In this document: positions 10,201 to 21,480 of the stretch, piece by piece
Layout: each line of letters opens with the position of its first letter
Numbering within the stretch: the stretch's first letter is position 1
From: Euwallacea fornicatus
Lineage: Eukaryota > Arthropoda > Insecta > Coleoptera > Curculionidae
Direction of reading: 5' to 3'
Assembly: GCF_040115645.1 (NCBI RefSeq)
Contig: NC_089558.1
Location: forward strand, 868,001 to 932,000
DNA: 64,000 bases
Notes under the pieces: generated by a model
What the model saw: only the letters and a program-made list of their open reading frames with translations
Databases searched by the model: none
What the model was told of the DNA's origin: nothing
Position numbers and translations under genes: made by a program

Positions 10201-13200
10201 TTACTGATCACGGCCACCTCTACAAAATATACAGGGCCACAACTTCACGAATTTGTCAGTATCGAGTACGGCATTAGGATGATTGTGTGTAGTGACCTGT
10301 ATATTTTTGTAGTGCATCAAAGTAGAATTGTTGGATTCACTTTCGTTTTTCGCTTTAAAAACCATTTTGGGATAAGGAGCTCTATTAGAATCTTTTTTTT
10401 AGGTCGTACAAGTGGGGCGGCAACTCCTGCTCCTGAGTCCACAGAAAGCAGGCCTTCGCCTCAGCCGGGAGAAAAGAAACCTGATGAAACTAGCTCAGTG
10501 ACTGAGGACGATAACGAGAGCGAAGAAGATAGCGATAGCAGAGATTCGCAGTATCGATGTTCACATTGTTTTACTACAAGTATGTATGAGACGTTTAGAG
10601 AAAAAAACACTACAAAGTGGGACCAGCGTGAGTCTAAATTTGACGTTTCCTTTCTACTAGTTGAATCGGTTAAATTTCAAGAAAACTACATGTAATGATT
10701 ACATCGTAGAATTAGCGAAGGATATTATTAACTGGAAAATATAATATGTCATTATCCTTCTTATGCAATTACCTAGAAAGATATTCATGGTGTTTGGTTA
10801 ATGTAAGTGTTTGATTTTGTAGGTTCCAAAGACTGGCAGCCGGGCGGCAAGGATAAGCAGATTTTGTGCTGGGATTGTCGCGCTTACTGGAGGAAGACTA
10901 ATGAGTTACCTCCACTTACCGCTCCTGCAGCAACATCTAACACACCACCGGCAGGTAAACTACTGAAGCATAAATTGTTATTGTTCCAACAACATATTAA
11001 ATTCATATAATACCAAGGAGTAAATTTTTTCTCATTTAGAAGGTCCCGACCAAAGCCCCCAACGCATGCGTACAAGGAATAAGGGAAGCAAGGAGCAACC
11101 TCCTAGTAGTAAAACTCGAGGAAAACGAGGTGATTATTTGATTTATTTCTCAAAAATAGTTAAATTATCATTTCTTAAAAAAATAGAAACGCCGGAACCA
11201 AAAACACCCGTGAAAAGCAATGGCGGTAGCGATAAGCCGGGAACCCCTAGCAATCTTTCGGGCTCTCAAGCGAAGGCTAAGAAAGGCAAAAACGACAAAT
11301 CCGATACTCCCAATAAGAGCAGGAAGAGGGCACAGGTAATACCATATGAAAAGCCGCAAATGGTAATTTTTTTATTGGAACTAAATTTTTGTAGCAAGAG
11401 AAACTCGACGACGTCGATTTAAGCGATAAAGAGAGCTGTAGCGTGTTTAAGAAAAAGAGGGAGCGGGCCGACAGCCCTGCCAGTGTGGTATCAGACTCAG
11501 GCTCAGTGAACGAAGACGTGGATAATCCTGAAAGTAGTCAGGATAATAGCAACAGCACTGATTCTAGCAATAATAGCAATGTGGCTACAACTTTATCTGC
11601 AGGGACTATTCCTGTCAGCACCATCGTCAGCTCCAATGCGAATAATAACGTTCTTGGACAAGTAAGAAAAATCATATGAATTTTCCAACTTGCAAAATGT
11701 CAAATAAATTTGACTAAAATAATTAAAATTAATTTAATTAATATGGAAACTGAAATCTCAAATTATTTATGTACGATTTTTGATATCAGGACTCCGTTAA
11801 GCCGGCTCTGAAAACCGAAGAATTGGAGCCCAAATCCGTGGCTGCCTCAGTGCCTGTAATAACGTCGAGTAAAACATCTGCTACTGCTCCTGCCGAATCC
11901 ACACCTTTGAATGTATCAATACGTTTGCCTGAGGACTTGAATGAAAGGAAAAACCTTATCAAAAGGTTAACTTTGCCTTACCAAATCTTTGTGATTATAC
12001 ATTTCATGTTCAACAGAAATCTGGAAGGATCACTGGACATCAAAGACAACCTGAAATTTACGTCAAGCTTCGGACAAGCGGAAGAGATGACAAAGAACGA
12101 ACCTGCAATTAAACAAGAAATATTGCAGCCGAAAGTTGAAGATGTAAAGGAAGAAATTAAGGAGCCGTTGATTGCTCAATCACCTCCGCCAAGTTTGCAG
12201 CTGGTCGACCAGAAACCTCCGTTCAAAACCGAGTTGGGGATGCCTAAGGTGGCGGTTGAGAAACCGCTGATTAAAGAGGAATTGGATTCGAGCAATGATG
12301 CCTCGTTGTTGAGCATAAGTTCCAAAGAAGACTCCAGTAGCCAGCCATCTAATCACAGTTTGAATTATAAGGATAGTCCGTTGTATATGCATTCGAATTT
12401 AAATTTAAAGGACAGTCTCAGCTTCGGTGAGTTCGCATGAGATTATACTTAGTTACAAAGAGTTTATGCAAATCATTTTTGCAGGAATGAAAGAATCAGC
12501 CCTGAGTCATCTTCAGCCTAATCATGCAATGGACCTTAAGGAAAACAAGGCACCGATTGTTAATATGAATCATTCCAGCTATTTGAAAGATGGAAGACCG
12601 CAGGATCAGTCTCCTTATAGTTATCCGGGAAGGGAACCACCAAGGTAAGATTTATTTTTCATGGAAGACGCAGAAGAGTTGCTCAGAAATTTAATTATAA
12701 TCAACGATTTTTAGAGAATCACCAAATCCCACAACGGTGGTCAAACTAGAGCCGCGCGAAGAACCCATGGAACTTACCAGTCAAAATAGAGGGGAGTCTT
12801 TGCCCTACGGAAACATCGCTTCGCTCAGTGTGCCTCAGAATGTGCCGATGGCACAGCATTTGCCACCGACGCAGTCGTCCAGATCTAACGAGGTAAGGAA
12901 GTAGTTGGCGAATATAGATACAAATAACGTCGATTCGTGAACGATGTTGCTCTACCATTCAGAAATCAGCTGATATTTAAAGATTTTACTTTTCTCTTGA
13001 GTTCACGATTTCATGTTTAGTTTAAAATAGCAAACTTTACATCTTGAACCACTTTATTTCTCGTTGTTCGTAATTATACCTTTTTCACAATTAAATATAC
13101 CTATAAAGCTATTCGTACAGGAGGAAAAGTCGCGCCAAGACAAATTAGATCGTCCCGACTTGGCCTCGGTCCCCGCATCTCCAATTGGCCAGCCGCCTCT

Positions 13201-16200
13201 CCCCATGCAATCCGGAAACTTAGTCACGATCGGGGGCTGTCAGCCGCCTCCACCAATGGGTCATTACGGATTTATGCCACCGTACGGGCGTCCTCACTCC
13301 CCCAGATCTTTGGACAAGCCTCCGCAGCAGCCTCCACATCTTCAACAACAGATTGAGCCCCAAAATTTGAAGATCAAACAGGAAATGCCGGAATCTCCGG
13401 CTAGCGCTCCCTCTGTTAGTTATGCCGGTAGTTACTCATCTTTGCCGCCAGCCTCCCAGGGATTGCCGCCATCTTCCGCCGGATTTGTCCCGCCACCGCC
13501 AAGCCATCTTACCGATCCCTTGCAGAGCTTAAAAGATGTCAAGGTAGGTCGAAAAGATGTAATTAGTTATTTACTGGTAATAAAATAGGTATGTGCGGGT
13601 ATTATAATAGTCACAGTTTTAGCATTAATGAGATTTATGGGTAATAAAAGAGTAAGGATTTTATGGCAAATATTGTTACAAATAAATGGTTTTATGAATA
13701 TTTATATTGGTTTAGCATAGCATGCATCGTTGCCGATGTTTTTCAGGTGAAAATGTGTAGTAAAATGGTTATGCTTCGCCAGTAGTTTTTTGTCCTTAAT
13801 ACATATTTCTCACTTAACACCTTTCAGGTTCCCGGATATCTACCCCCACCACAACCTCCGCGAACCCCCGAACGAAGTGTTTCGGACCGCCCTCCTTCGG
13901 GGCCGGCTTTAGAAAACATAAAGAAGGAACAGATTGACTTTTCAGGAGGATCAGCTAGCAGAGCAAGCCCTGCACAATCCGGAGGCAGTGAAAAGTGTCT
14001 CACACCAAAAACAAGCAGCACACCAACTCCGCAGGTATTTGATTATATCTTAAAACTTTTGCTCAGTTGATTCAAAAATTGAGACAAGAATTAGTGTTGC
14101 ACTTAAAGCATTTTAAGCTTAAATAAAATGTTTCGATAACTCATAGTTAGTTCGGCTTGTTGCATTATTTACCAAGATAATTGGGTAAACTCGCAAGTAA
14201 ATCGCAATAAAGTATTTGCATACTTTATTGCGATTCGTTTTTAACTTGAGTCATTTTTCCAATAGGTGGTGTCTCAAACACCCCCGCTTCGACAGCCCCC
14301 ATCTTCACCTCACTCTGCTATCAACTTAATCAGTCCGGGAAGCAGTACCGGCAGTATCGGAGGTAGTGCGACTCCATCTTCGCACCCGCTTCCTGTATCT
14401 TTACCGGCGCCGCACCCTGCACAGCCTCACGCCTCGTATCCGGCCTCAATGCCCCCGCCTCATCTCGTGCACCCGTCTTTCTTGCACGTAAGGAACTTTG
14501 TTTGGAGGTTTCATGGAATTCCGCAAAAATACTCGACTAGGATCCTATGTTGTTCCAGTTTCACGGCCACCCGGGTTATCCCCCGTACCCATTCGGGGCT
14601 TACCCTTATCCCTATCCCGTGCCGCAGCCGCACGCCATTCCTCCGCCTACTTCCCGGGTGGAAATGGCCGGGCCGCCCAAGAGTATCGATACTTTAAGCG
14701 CCACAGTCATGTCCTCGCAGCATAGTACTAGCAGCACTCTTACGACGAAGAGGGAGACTCGAGAATCGGATGAACATGGAGGGGAGCGACATCAGAGCCA
14801 TGAAATGACTTTAACACATCACCAAAGCACATCACACAATAGGTAAATGGATATAAAGGAATTCGTAGAGTTTTAGCCGAGTTTATTGGATTTCAGCTCC
14901 ATTCACGCAAGTGTGGAGAAACAGCCTTACGGAGGCGGTAGCCACAGCAGCATCACCATATCCCACAGCACCAGCACGAGTTCCAGTCACCAAGTACAAC
15001 ATAAAGTGAACCAAAAGACTTTGCCTCCGCGTAGCGGCTCTCCTTCAGGTTTGAGTACGACGATACAGCAGACCAGCTCTTCATCTTCTTCTAGCGGCAA
15101 TAGCCAACATACGCATCATCACACTCACACGCATCACGACAGAATGTCACCATCACAGTTAATGAGAGTGAAAACAGGAGGGGGGCAGCCTCAGGCCAAT
15201 CCTCATCATTTGATGATACAGCCACCAAATATGGGACACCATTCTTCTGGGCTGGGTAAGTTATTATTTTTAATTTGAAAAAAAGAAACATTATACAAGT
15301 TCAGACGAACGTCTGGAAAAAAATTAATATCTTTTCAACGGGTAACTTAAAGAAAAAATACACTGAGACACGTGAATTCATTTTAAGTTGTGCGCATTTT
15401 TTGAGTAATAAAATGAAATATTTCCCTTCAATCTCTTAGCTGCAACATTACCCAAATTTTTTTTAGTAATGGAAACGTATGTCGTCCGTGGGCTCGTTAA
15501 AAAGCTCGTGACAAATGGAATTTTACCATACCTTTTTTGTTTTTCTTTTAGTTATGTATTTATTAGAAAAAAAACTTAAAAAAAAACAAAAAAATTATGA
15601 ATACCTTCGTAGTCCTATCTGCAGATTTTTTAACGTGGCGGATGCTGCAATTGTCCTCCACCCCTCCACGTGGTATGATCCTAGGGGACGGTAAACCCCA
15701 ATAGAAATTGATGTCCATATACTGTCTTTAATTCCGAATTAGTGTTTATTTCACATTGATAAAATAAATAAACAAAGTGGTATTTAACATATCAAGATAT
15801 ACCTTAAAATGCAAAAAAATTATCGTATTTTTTGTGCCAAGTTTATTGCCTCGATAAACAGTACGTTTTTTATTCCCTTTTAAAATTGTGGCATTTTTGT
15901 GTAAAATTGATTCGAAACGTCCAGTTTAGTAACTTGTGTACTCTCGAGGTGTTCTCTTTGAACTCCTGAGACGATTTGGAATGCCATCAACGGATTTTAT
16001 CATCACCTGTGGAGCATGCCAAGTAAAGGGTAGAGGACATTTTCAGCATTTGCTGCGTTAAACAACCTATATGTAGGACTAAGAAAGTATTCGTAATGTT
16101 TTTGCTTTTAAAAGAGTTTTTTTCCCTAATAACCACATAACTAAAAGAAAAAAAGGATATGGTAAGATTCCATTTTTCACGAGCTCTCCTACTAGTCCAC

Positions 16201-19200
16201 ACATGACATATGTATGTTTCCATTAAAAAAACAGTTGGGTAGGGTTGCAGCTAAGAGGTAAAAGGGAAATATTTCATTTTATTGCCAGAAAATACGTACC
16301 ACTCAAAATTATTTAACGTGTTTCAGCGTTTTTCTTTTTTAATCGCTCGTTGAAAAGATATTAATTGTATTCCGGACTTTCGCCCATCCCTGTATCCTGT
16401 ATAGTAATTTAAGCACCTGGCTGCGATGTTATTTCGCTTCGTTGTTTCTGTTGTAACACGTATATAGATTTGATCAATTATTAAACTTAAATTTTTTTTA
16501 CATACAGGTCCGCCACCAATGTCCGGAAGCTCCCTGGATGCCCTTCGTGCTCATGCAGCTCAAGCGGCAGCAAACATGCAACAGCAGCAACAAGTAACAA
16601 GAAAAGAGAATATTTCGTCTACTTTATTAACTTTTGTCTCATTCCACAACAGCAGCTTCAAAGCTCGATGCATCCTCCTAGTACCTCGTCGCCAATGACC
16701 CAACCTCCGAAAATATGCGACGACATAGTGAAAATCGAGCCCGATCACGAAGGTTCGCCTGAAGATGAGGGTCAAAACAGTCCCGCAGGGCCTCCCAGGT
16801 AAATATCTCCGTGCTCGCAGATTTGTTGGTCACATGTGTACTACATGCGTCTGTGCTCTGATTTATTCTAGCAATACTGGCGTGTCAGAAGGCAGAGAAA
16901 CTGAAAGGTGTGTTGTCAGTGTTTAAAACGAACTTTTTTGAGATTTCTATGCCTTCTAGTCCTCTCTTTGGCGGGATTGACGCGAGTAAAATCCCATTCA
17001 AATTTTCTCAAAAAAATTCAGAAATTTTGTAGTCTGAAATCGGAAGCGTTTTAAGTTTCTTTTTATAGGGGGCCATCGCCAGAGCCTCGGATAGAAGATA
17101 CAGAATGTCACAGAAGTCAGTCCGCCATTTTCCTACGGCACTGGAACAGGGGAGATCACAATTCCTGCACAAGGACCGATCTGACATTCAAACCTGTACC
17201 CGACTCGAAGTTGGCGAGAAAACGGGAAGAACGGCAAGAAAATAGATTTAAATTAAGTATTGTTTTTAACTAGGGACTTTTCTAGATTACGAAAACAAGC
17301 GGAGAGAGAAAGAGAGGAACGCGAAAGGGCCCAGCAGGCCCAAGCTAGAAAAATACAAACCCCTGATAAACCAGATGTTAAACCTCCATCTAGGTATGCT
17401 TTGTGAAAGTTTTTTAAATTAACGTTCCACGTGTAAAGTTCAAATGCTTTCAGGGGGCCCCTGGAAAGCATATCGGCACCCTATGAGAGGTTTCCTAGAC
17501 CGGGATTTACGGATACTCCGGCACTTCGCCAGCTGTCAGAGTACGCGCGACCTCACGCCGGCTTCAGCCCTGGGCATATGAGAGGGTAAATAATACATTT
17601 TATTTTTTAAGTTGGTAATACGACAAAAATAGCAAAAGTAAATTTCAAGATTCACATTTCTATTTACAGATCATTACTCCCCCCATCTGTGATGGATCCG
17701 ATGCTTCAATATCAATTGAGTAGTATGTACGGACCGGGGGCGCGAGAAAGATTGGAATTGGAGCATCTGGAGAGGGAAAAACGAGAGAGGGAAATACGAG
17801 AATTGCGCGAAAGAGAACTGAATGATCGGTAAGCTCTCTTAATCCGCACAATAATTTCGCCAGTGTAATGGTTCAAACTAATATTCCGACATCTCACTAA
17901 ATCGATTTTAGTTTGAAAGAAGAAATCATGAAAACCGGCATGCGACCACCCAACACTGTAGATCCGCATTGGCTGGAAATTCAGCGTAGGTATGCCGCAG
18001 CTGGTTTAGCTGGACCGCCAAGTGGTCCAGGTCTCCTTCCGCATCATTTCGCCCTTTATCCTGGGGGTAGTGCGGCCCAACTAAGCCAACTAGAAAGAGA
18101 AAGGTAATTCTTACTACTCGATTTGATCCTGAGGGCTACTTCAAGTGTGCAAAGTTTTGTATGTTTCTTTTGATTCGTAGATTAGAACGATTGGGTATAC
18201 CACCGCCCGGAGCACCAGGCGGGCCGGGAGGACCACCAGGTCATCCTCACCATCCCGCACATGCAGCAGCCCAACTTGAAGCCGCTGAGAGGTTAGCTTT
18301 AGCGACCGATCCCATGGTAAGAGTCTTAGGACATACTACTTTTTAAAATTCCGAAATTTCGACGTAGCGATCATTATAAATTGCTGTATTATTAGTAACT
18401 TTAAATGGAAATCAACTAGGAACGGGCCACAAGCGTTCTCACAAAAAAAGCTCAATTAGTTTCTCTCCTCTCAAGCACTGCTTTGCAGAAATAACTAAGA
18501 GTGATACATCATATCGAAGGGTGTGTCCATACGAATGACGCGATCGACTCTTTTTAATTGATTTCGACCATTACAACAGATTTGATCAACTTAGTACCGT
18601 CTCATATTATCAAGGGTGTTTTACCGTGTTGTTGAAGGTACGACTGCAGATGGCGGGGATTTCCCCGGAGTACCATGCGCACACCCATGCCCATACGCAC
18701 GCGCATACACATCTCCACCTTCATCCCCAGCAGCAACAGGCACAGCAGGAAGCCGCAGCGGCGGCGGCCGCAGCCGGATTTCCTCTTCCAGGTCAGTAGT
18801 TTATGTGAACTTATCTTAAATTTGATATGAGAAGGTGTGAATTACTTTTTAGCATCTGGGGGAGCTGGTTATCCTAGGCCGGGTCTAATGCCGGGCCGAG
18901 ACGCGCCACTAGGACTGCATCACCCTGATTTGCTGGGACGGCCCTACGCTGATCAACTGGCCCATCAGGTAACTACCGAATTGAGGTGGATGATTATTCT
19001 ATGAGCGCACCTAAATGGAGACAATAAAATGCAGAATTGCACGTGGTAAAGGTAAAATACAAGCGTATTGTTGTTGTTCAGGCGGCAGCCCATGAGCAGC
19101 TCCAAAGGCAGATGCTGCTCGAAAGGGACAGGTTTCCGCCGCATCCCTCCATCGTAGCCCAACACGAGGAGTATCTCAGGTCCGTCTCAATCTTTCCCCC

Positions 19201-19573
19201 ATTTATGTGTCTGTTGTGGTGCCTGGTATTTTTGTCAATTTTTGCATTGAATGTAGGTTATTGCAAAAATTGAACACCTGCAGATTAAAAATAACTGCTT
19301 CGCTTCGCTTATTTACGTTGGGTTCCCGCATTATTGTCCGTTTGGTTTCGTTTTTATAAGGTTGATACTAGGATTGTCTTTATTTTCTTTTCAGAGGATT
19401 GTTGCGTACACATTCCCGTTTATTTAGTGGTGAACTTTAGAATAGAACAACCGGACTGGTTGCCTGGGAACGGGGTTACTTAATTTATGTAGTTTTCACA
19501 TTTTAGGCAGCAACGTGAACGCGAACTTAAGGTGCGGGCTTTAGAAGAGGCGGCGCGTGGCTCCCGACCTTAA
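7267..19573 (+). CDS. Gug: Atrophin/Grunge (RERE-type) transcriptional corepressor
   Basis: Nuclear corepressor that acts with nuclear receptors and histone deacetylases in development. Exons: 7267-7311, 9277-9362, 9416-9572, 9628-9807, 9863-10001, 10403-10579, 10823-10954, 11040-11129, 11187-11335, 11395-11661, 11790-11965, 12017-12426, 12485-12644, 12715-12892, 13121-13543, 13828-14034, 14266-14487, 14559-14842, 14897-15255, 16508-16593, 16653-16798, 16872-16907, 17069-17233, 17286-17393, 17454-17585, 17670-17828, 17912-18103, 18181-18316, 18638-18791, 18853-18968, 19082-19179, 19507-19573. All junctions are in phase; 1,811 residues. Domains: ELM2 (about 17-95), SANT (122-170), a GATA-type finger split between two exons (CSHC...CWDC), long Pro/Ser/Gln/His-rich disorder, then the Atrophin core with ECHRSQSAIFLRHWNRGD, the charged Arg/Glu coiled segment and a conserved C-terminus ending RALEEAARGSRP. 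Start TQGEIRVGPS matches the family. Symbol assigned by orthology to Drosophila Gug. Confidence 0.93.
7312..9276 (+). other. Atrophin intron after first coding exon
   Basis: A 1,965-base intron (GTAAAA...TTAG). It contains the hairpin at 7426-7528 listed separately. A 102-codon frame at 8341-8649 has no recognisable domain and no splice logic, and is treated as chance. Confidence 0.6.
7426..7528 (+). ncRNA. Candidate pre-miRNA-like hairpin in Atrophin intron
   Basis: A 103-base stretch folds back on itself. CAAGGAGG with downstream CCTCTTG forms the base, GCAGTAAGA pairs perfectly with TCTTACTGC, an asymmetric internal loop follows, then TTTGACAGG pairs perfectly with CCTGTCAAA around a loop of about 20 bases. 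Arm length, the internal bulge and the intronic sense-strand position all suit a pre-miRNA, but a decayed foldback element would look the same. I do not recognise a known miRNA seed. Confidence 0.3.
9277..10001 (+). other. Gug: ELM2-SANT coding block of Atrophin
   Basis: Four exons separated by 53-, 55- and 55-base introns encode the most conserved part of the protein. The ELM2 half contains SDLLMYLRAARSMAAFAGMC and SRDDTTINALDV. The SANT half contains KKWSEEETKRFVKGLRQFGK, FFRIRKDLLP and VEFYYLWKKTPGANNNR. In Atrophin/RERE and MTA/CoREST proteins this pair recruits class I histone deacetylases and, in Atrophins, the G9a methyltransferase. Residues of the fold look intact. Confidence 0.9.
10403..10954 (+). 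other. Gug: Split GATA-type zinc finger of Atrophin
   Basis: The exon 10403-10579 ends with YRCSHCFTT and the exon 10823-10954 continues SKDWQPGG...ILCWDCRAYW. This gives the CxxC...CxxC pattern of the RERE GATA-like finger, with an intron in the middle. The preceding residues are an acidic SVTEDDNESEEDSDS tract. The frame that runs from 10192 into this exon is intron read-through, not a separate gene. Confidence 0.8.
11966..12016 (+). other. Gug: 51-base in-frame intron (possible exitron)
   Basis: The segment begins GTTAAC, ends TTCAACAG and is a multiple of three without a stop, so both spliced and retained forms keep frame. Retention would insert 17 residues rich in Leu/Ile/Phe into an otherwise polar disordered region. 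This favours removal as an intron. Confidence 0.6.
14200..14235 (+). promoter_or_regulatory. Perfect 16-bp hairpin near a 3' splice site
   Basis: AATCGCAATAAAGTAT (14200-14215) is followed by the loop TTGC and its exact reverse complement (14220-14235). The stem ends 30 bases before the acceptor AG at 14264-14265 of Atrophin. In the transcript it would lie between the likely branch point and the splice site. It may modulate splicing or be the relic of a small palindromic insertion. Confidence 0.55.
15256..16507 (+). other. Atrophin intron 19, mostly foldback element
   Basis: A 1,252-base intron between the exon ending HHSSGLG and the exon starting PPPMSGS. About 87% of it is the inverted-repeat element at 15302-16392. 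The remaining flanks contain nothing recognised. Confidence 0.7.
15302..16392. mobile_element. Foldback / long-TIR nonautonomous DNA transposon
   Basis: Two inverted arms of about 365 bases (15302-15665 and 16026-16392) enclose a core of about 360 bases. Exact inverted matches include ATTAATATCTTTTCAACG (15323-15340 against 16348-16365) and AATAAAATGAAATATTTCCC (15407-15426 against 16264-16283). Similarity continues inward past ATGGAAAC, GAGCTCGTG and GTCCTC. Ends are CAGNNATG-like and the core has no transposase frame, so it was presumably mobilised in trans by a mariner-like enzyme. It lies in the sense strand of Atrophin, so the pre-mRNA can form a long imperfect duplex. Confidence 0.85.
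17234..17285 (+). other. Gug: 52-base GC-AG intron of Atrophin
   Basis: The conserved KREER and LRKQAE blocks are in different frames. The only junction that joins them is donor CG|GCAAGA at 17233/17234 and acceptor TTTTCTAG at 17285. This gives a GC-AG intron; a GT donor at that position is absent. Continuing without splicing reaches a stop at 17271-17273. Confidence 0.85.
18638..18791 (+). other. Gug: His/Gln/Ala low-complexity exon of Atrophin
   Basis: Encodes VRLQMAGISPEYHAHTH followed by alternating His-Thr/His-Ala, HLHLH, a short glutamine run and then eight alanines. The same His-rich motif occurs in RERE. It corresponds in position to the repeat-prone parts of Atrophin proteins, although the glutamine tract here is very short (four uninterrupted Gln). 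Confidence 0.8.
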
Positions 19574-21480
19574 ATCGCAGGTAAGATTTTAGTGCATGTT
19601 CAGGGGTTTCTTTGAGGAGAAACAACAAAACAGTACAGAGCGTCCTAGGTAAGATTTCCCACTTTCTTATAACCACAATAACTATTTTTTGCCAATTAAC
19701 ATCCGTAACCTTATCTTTGATTAATGGGTGAATGTGTCTGGAATATCAACGTGGTATTATTTCTTAAAATTTCGGAAACTTTAAAGGATTCAGTAATTTA
19801 TTAAATTTTCATGTAGCGGGAGCTGATAAATAGGGGAAATCCTTAGTCTTCGACTCGAAAAGGGTGCCCATGTGTATTTAACAATTTTGCGCGAATCGCA
19901 CATATGGATCCAAATACGGGAAACATTACCGCACCTCGGCCACCTTGTGTATAGAAACTGTATCTACTTTTTATTTCAAATTTAGACCCTTTATGCTGCT
20001 CGAAACAAGTAACTCCTCATATATGCAAGAGACAACTAATAGTTCGAGATTACACCTACTCTAAAATAAGTATATAGAGGTTTAATTTTTTTAAACTATA
20101 TTTTGCAACTAGGTGGAAAATGCGTTGGGTGAGTGAGAATTTTGTATATTGCTGTAGTTTTAGATAGGTTTTAAACTATAATTTATTTAATTTTAACATT
20201 TGGAAAGCAAGTTGGACGTGTAAAAAATAGAGGTTTTTTTTTTAAGTATTCTTTAGGTGACGTTACTGGGACCTCTGTGGGTATCAACGTCTTAACTCCC
20301 AGTTTGTGCATCATTTACGCCTCAAGACGGTTCTAGCAGTATCACCTAAATAATCCTCGATAGAGAATTTCTCTAAAAAGCTTTAATAATACCCAAGTGA
20401 TCAGACATTATTGGGACGCATATCGAATACAAATCTCAGCATGTAAATTACGTGCATACACACCTCCTGGATAATAAATAGGAGGAAGTCGAAGGACAAA
20501 CCAAAGCGAAGACGATGCAGACCATTGAGCTGCGAAATTCGTTTGTAGCGCCATCACACGGAGAGTTCTTATTCTTGACTTTATACAGATTGAGTAACAT
20601 CTCCAAAGATGGCACTGCAACGTCACGAATTTCCGAGTCCGGCTAGCTGTGGTTGGCATTAAAATTATCTTTGATATGAAACTTTTTTCCAAGGTTTCAT
20701 TCGATTGAACGCACTCACAGTTCGATATGCGGATTATAATATATTTAAAGAGTAAATTTTAGAGATAGATTCCACATTTTCTAGAACTATATTAAGAAAA
20801 TCGAGCCTGCAGGTATAAGCGTAACACTGTTTCGTTAGTTAATTTATTGATAAAACCCTCGAAATATTTAAATTTTAGGACAGGAACATCTTCTTTTTTT
20901 TTGACGATTTTTTGCCGCACAAATTGTAATAGTATTGTGATGGTTAAAGAGATGAACGTTTCTCCTAGTCCTGTTTCATGGAGAGAAGTAGGTGCCAAAA
21001 TGCCTATTGTGTATTTGGAGAAAAATAATTGTTGTGTAAAGAAATCAGTGTATTGGGAAAGGCAAAAACGCCCAAACATCAGCAATTTTTTATGTGTTTT
21101 TTCTTGTAAAATGCAGCTTTGTACAGATCTGTATTATAGTTTTAAAGAGGAGATTTATATTTTTTTTACAGGGAATTGTTCTCTGTACACAACTATTACG
21201 ATTTGTTTTACGCAAAAACCTTAGTTTTGTATGGAAAACTAATTTTCCTGCAAACAAAATCCTTTCTATAGCTGTAGATTAATTAACGTAATTATGAAGT
21301 CTATTAGCGCGTGATTTTCTTCTTTTTATTTTGGTACTTATATTGTGTATTTTGTGTACAATTTTGTTTATATATTTTTATTCGTATAAAAAGCTATGTC
21401 AATATAATGTTTTTACCAAAGATCTGGGAGTAATTTTTTACCCTCTTCTTGGCTAATAATAAACGATTTATATGACTTTA
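19574..21480 (+). other. Probable 3' UTR of Atrophin
   Basis: About 1.9 kb of AT-rich noncoding sequence from the stop codon to an AATAAA at 21458-21463. A consensus donor CAG|GTAAGA sits only 7 bases after the stop (19580/19581), so part of this may be removed as a 3' UTR intron. Small frames near 20408-20692 and 20847-21224 show no domain. Confidence 0.55.
21458..21463 (+). terminator. Polyadenylation signal of Atrophin
   Basis: AATAAA on the sense strand, downstream of the Atrophin stop, with T-rich sequence after it. It is the most convincing signal before the next gene. Use is inferred, not shown. Confidence 0.5.

Noticed and set aside
10192..10695. 167-codon + strand frame as a separate gene
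   Set aside because: Its coding-like part is Atrophin exon 10403-10579; the rest is intron read-through.
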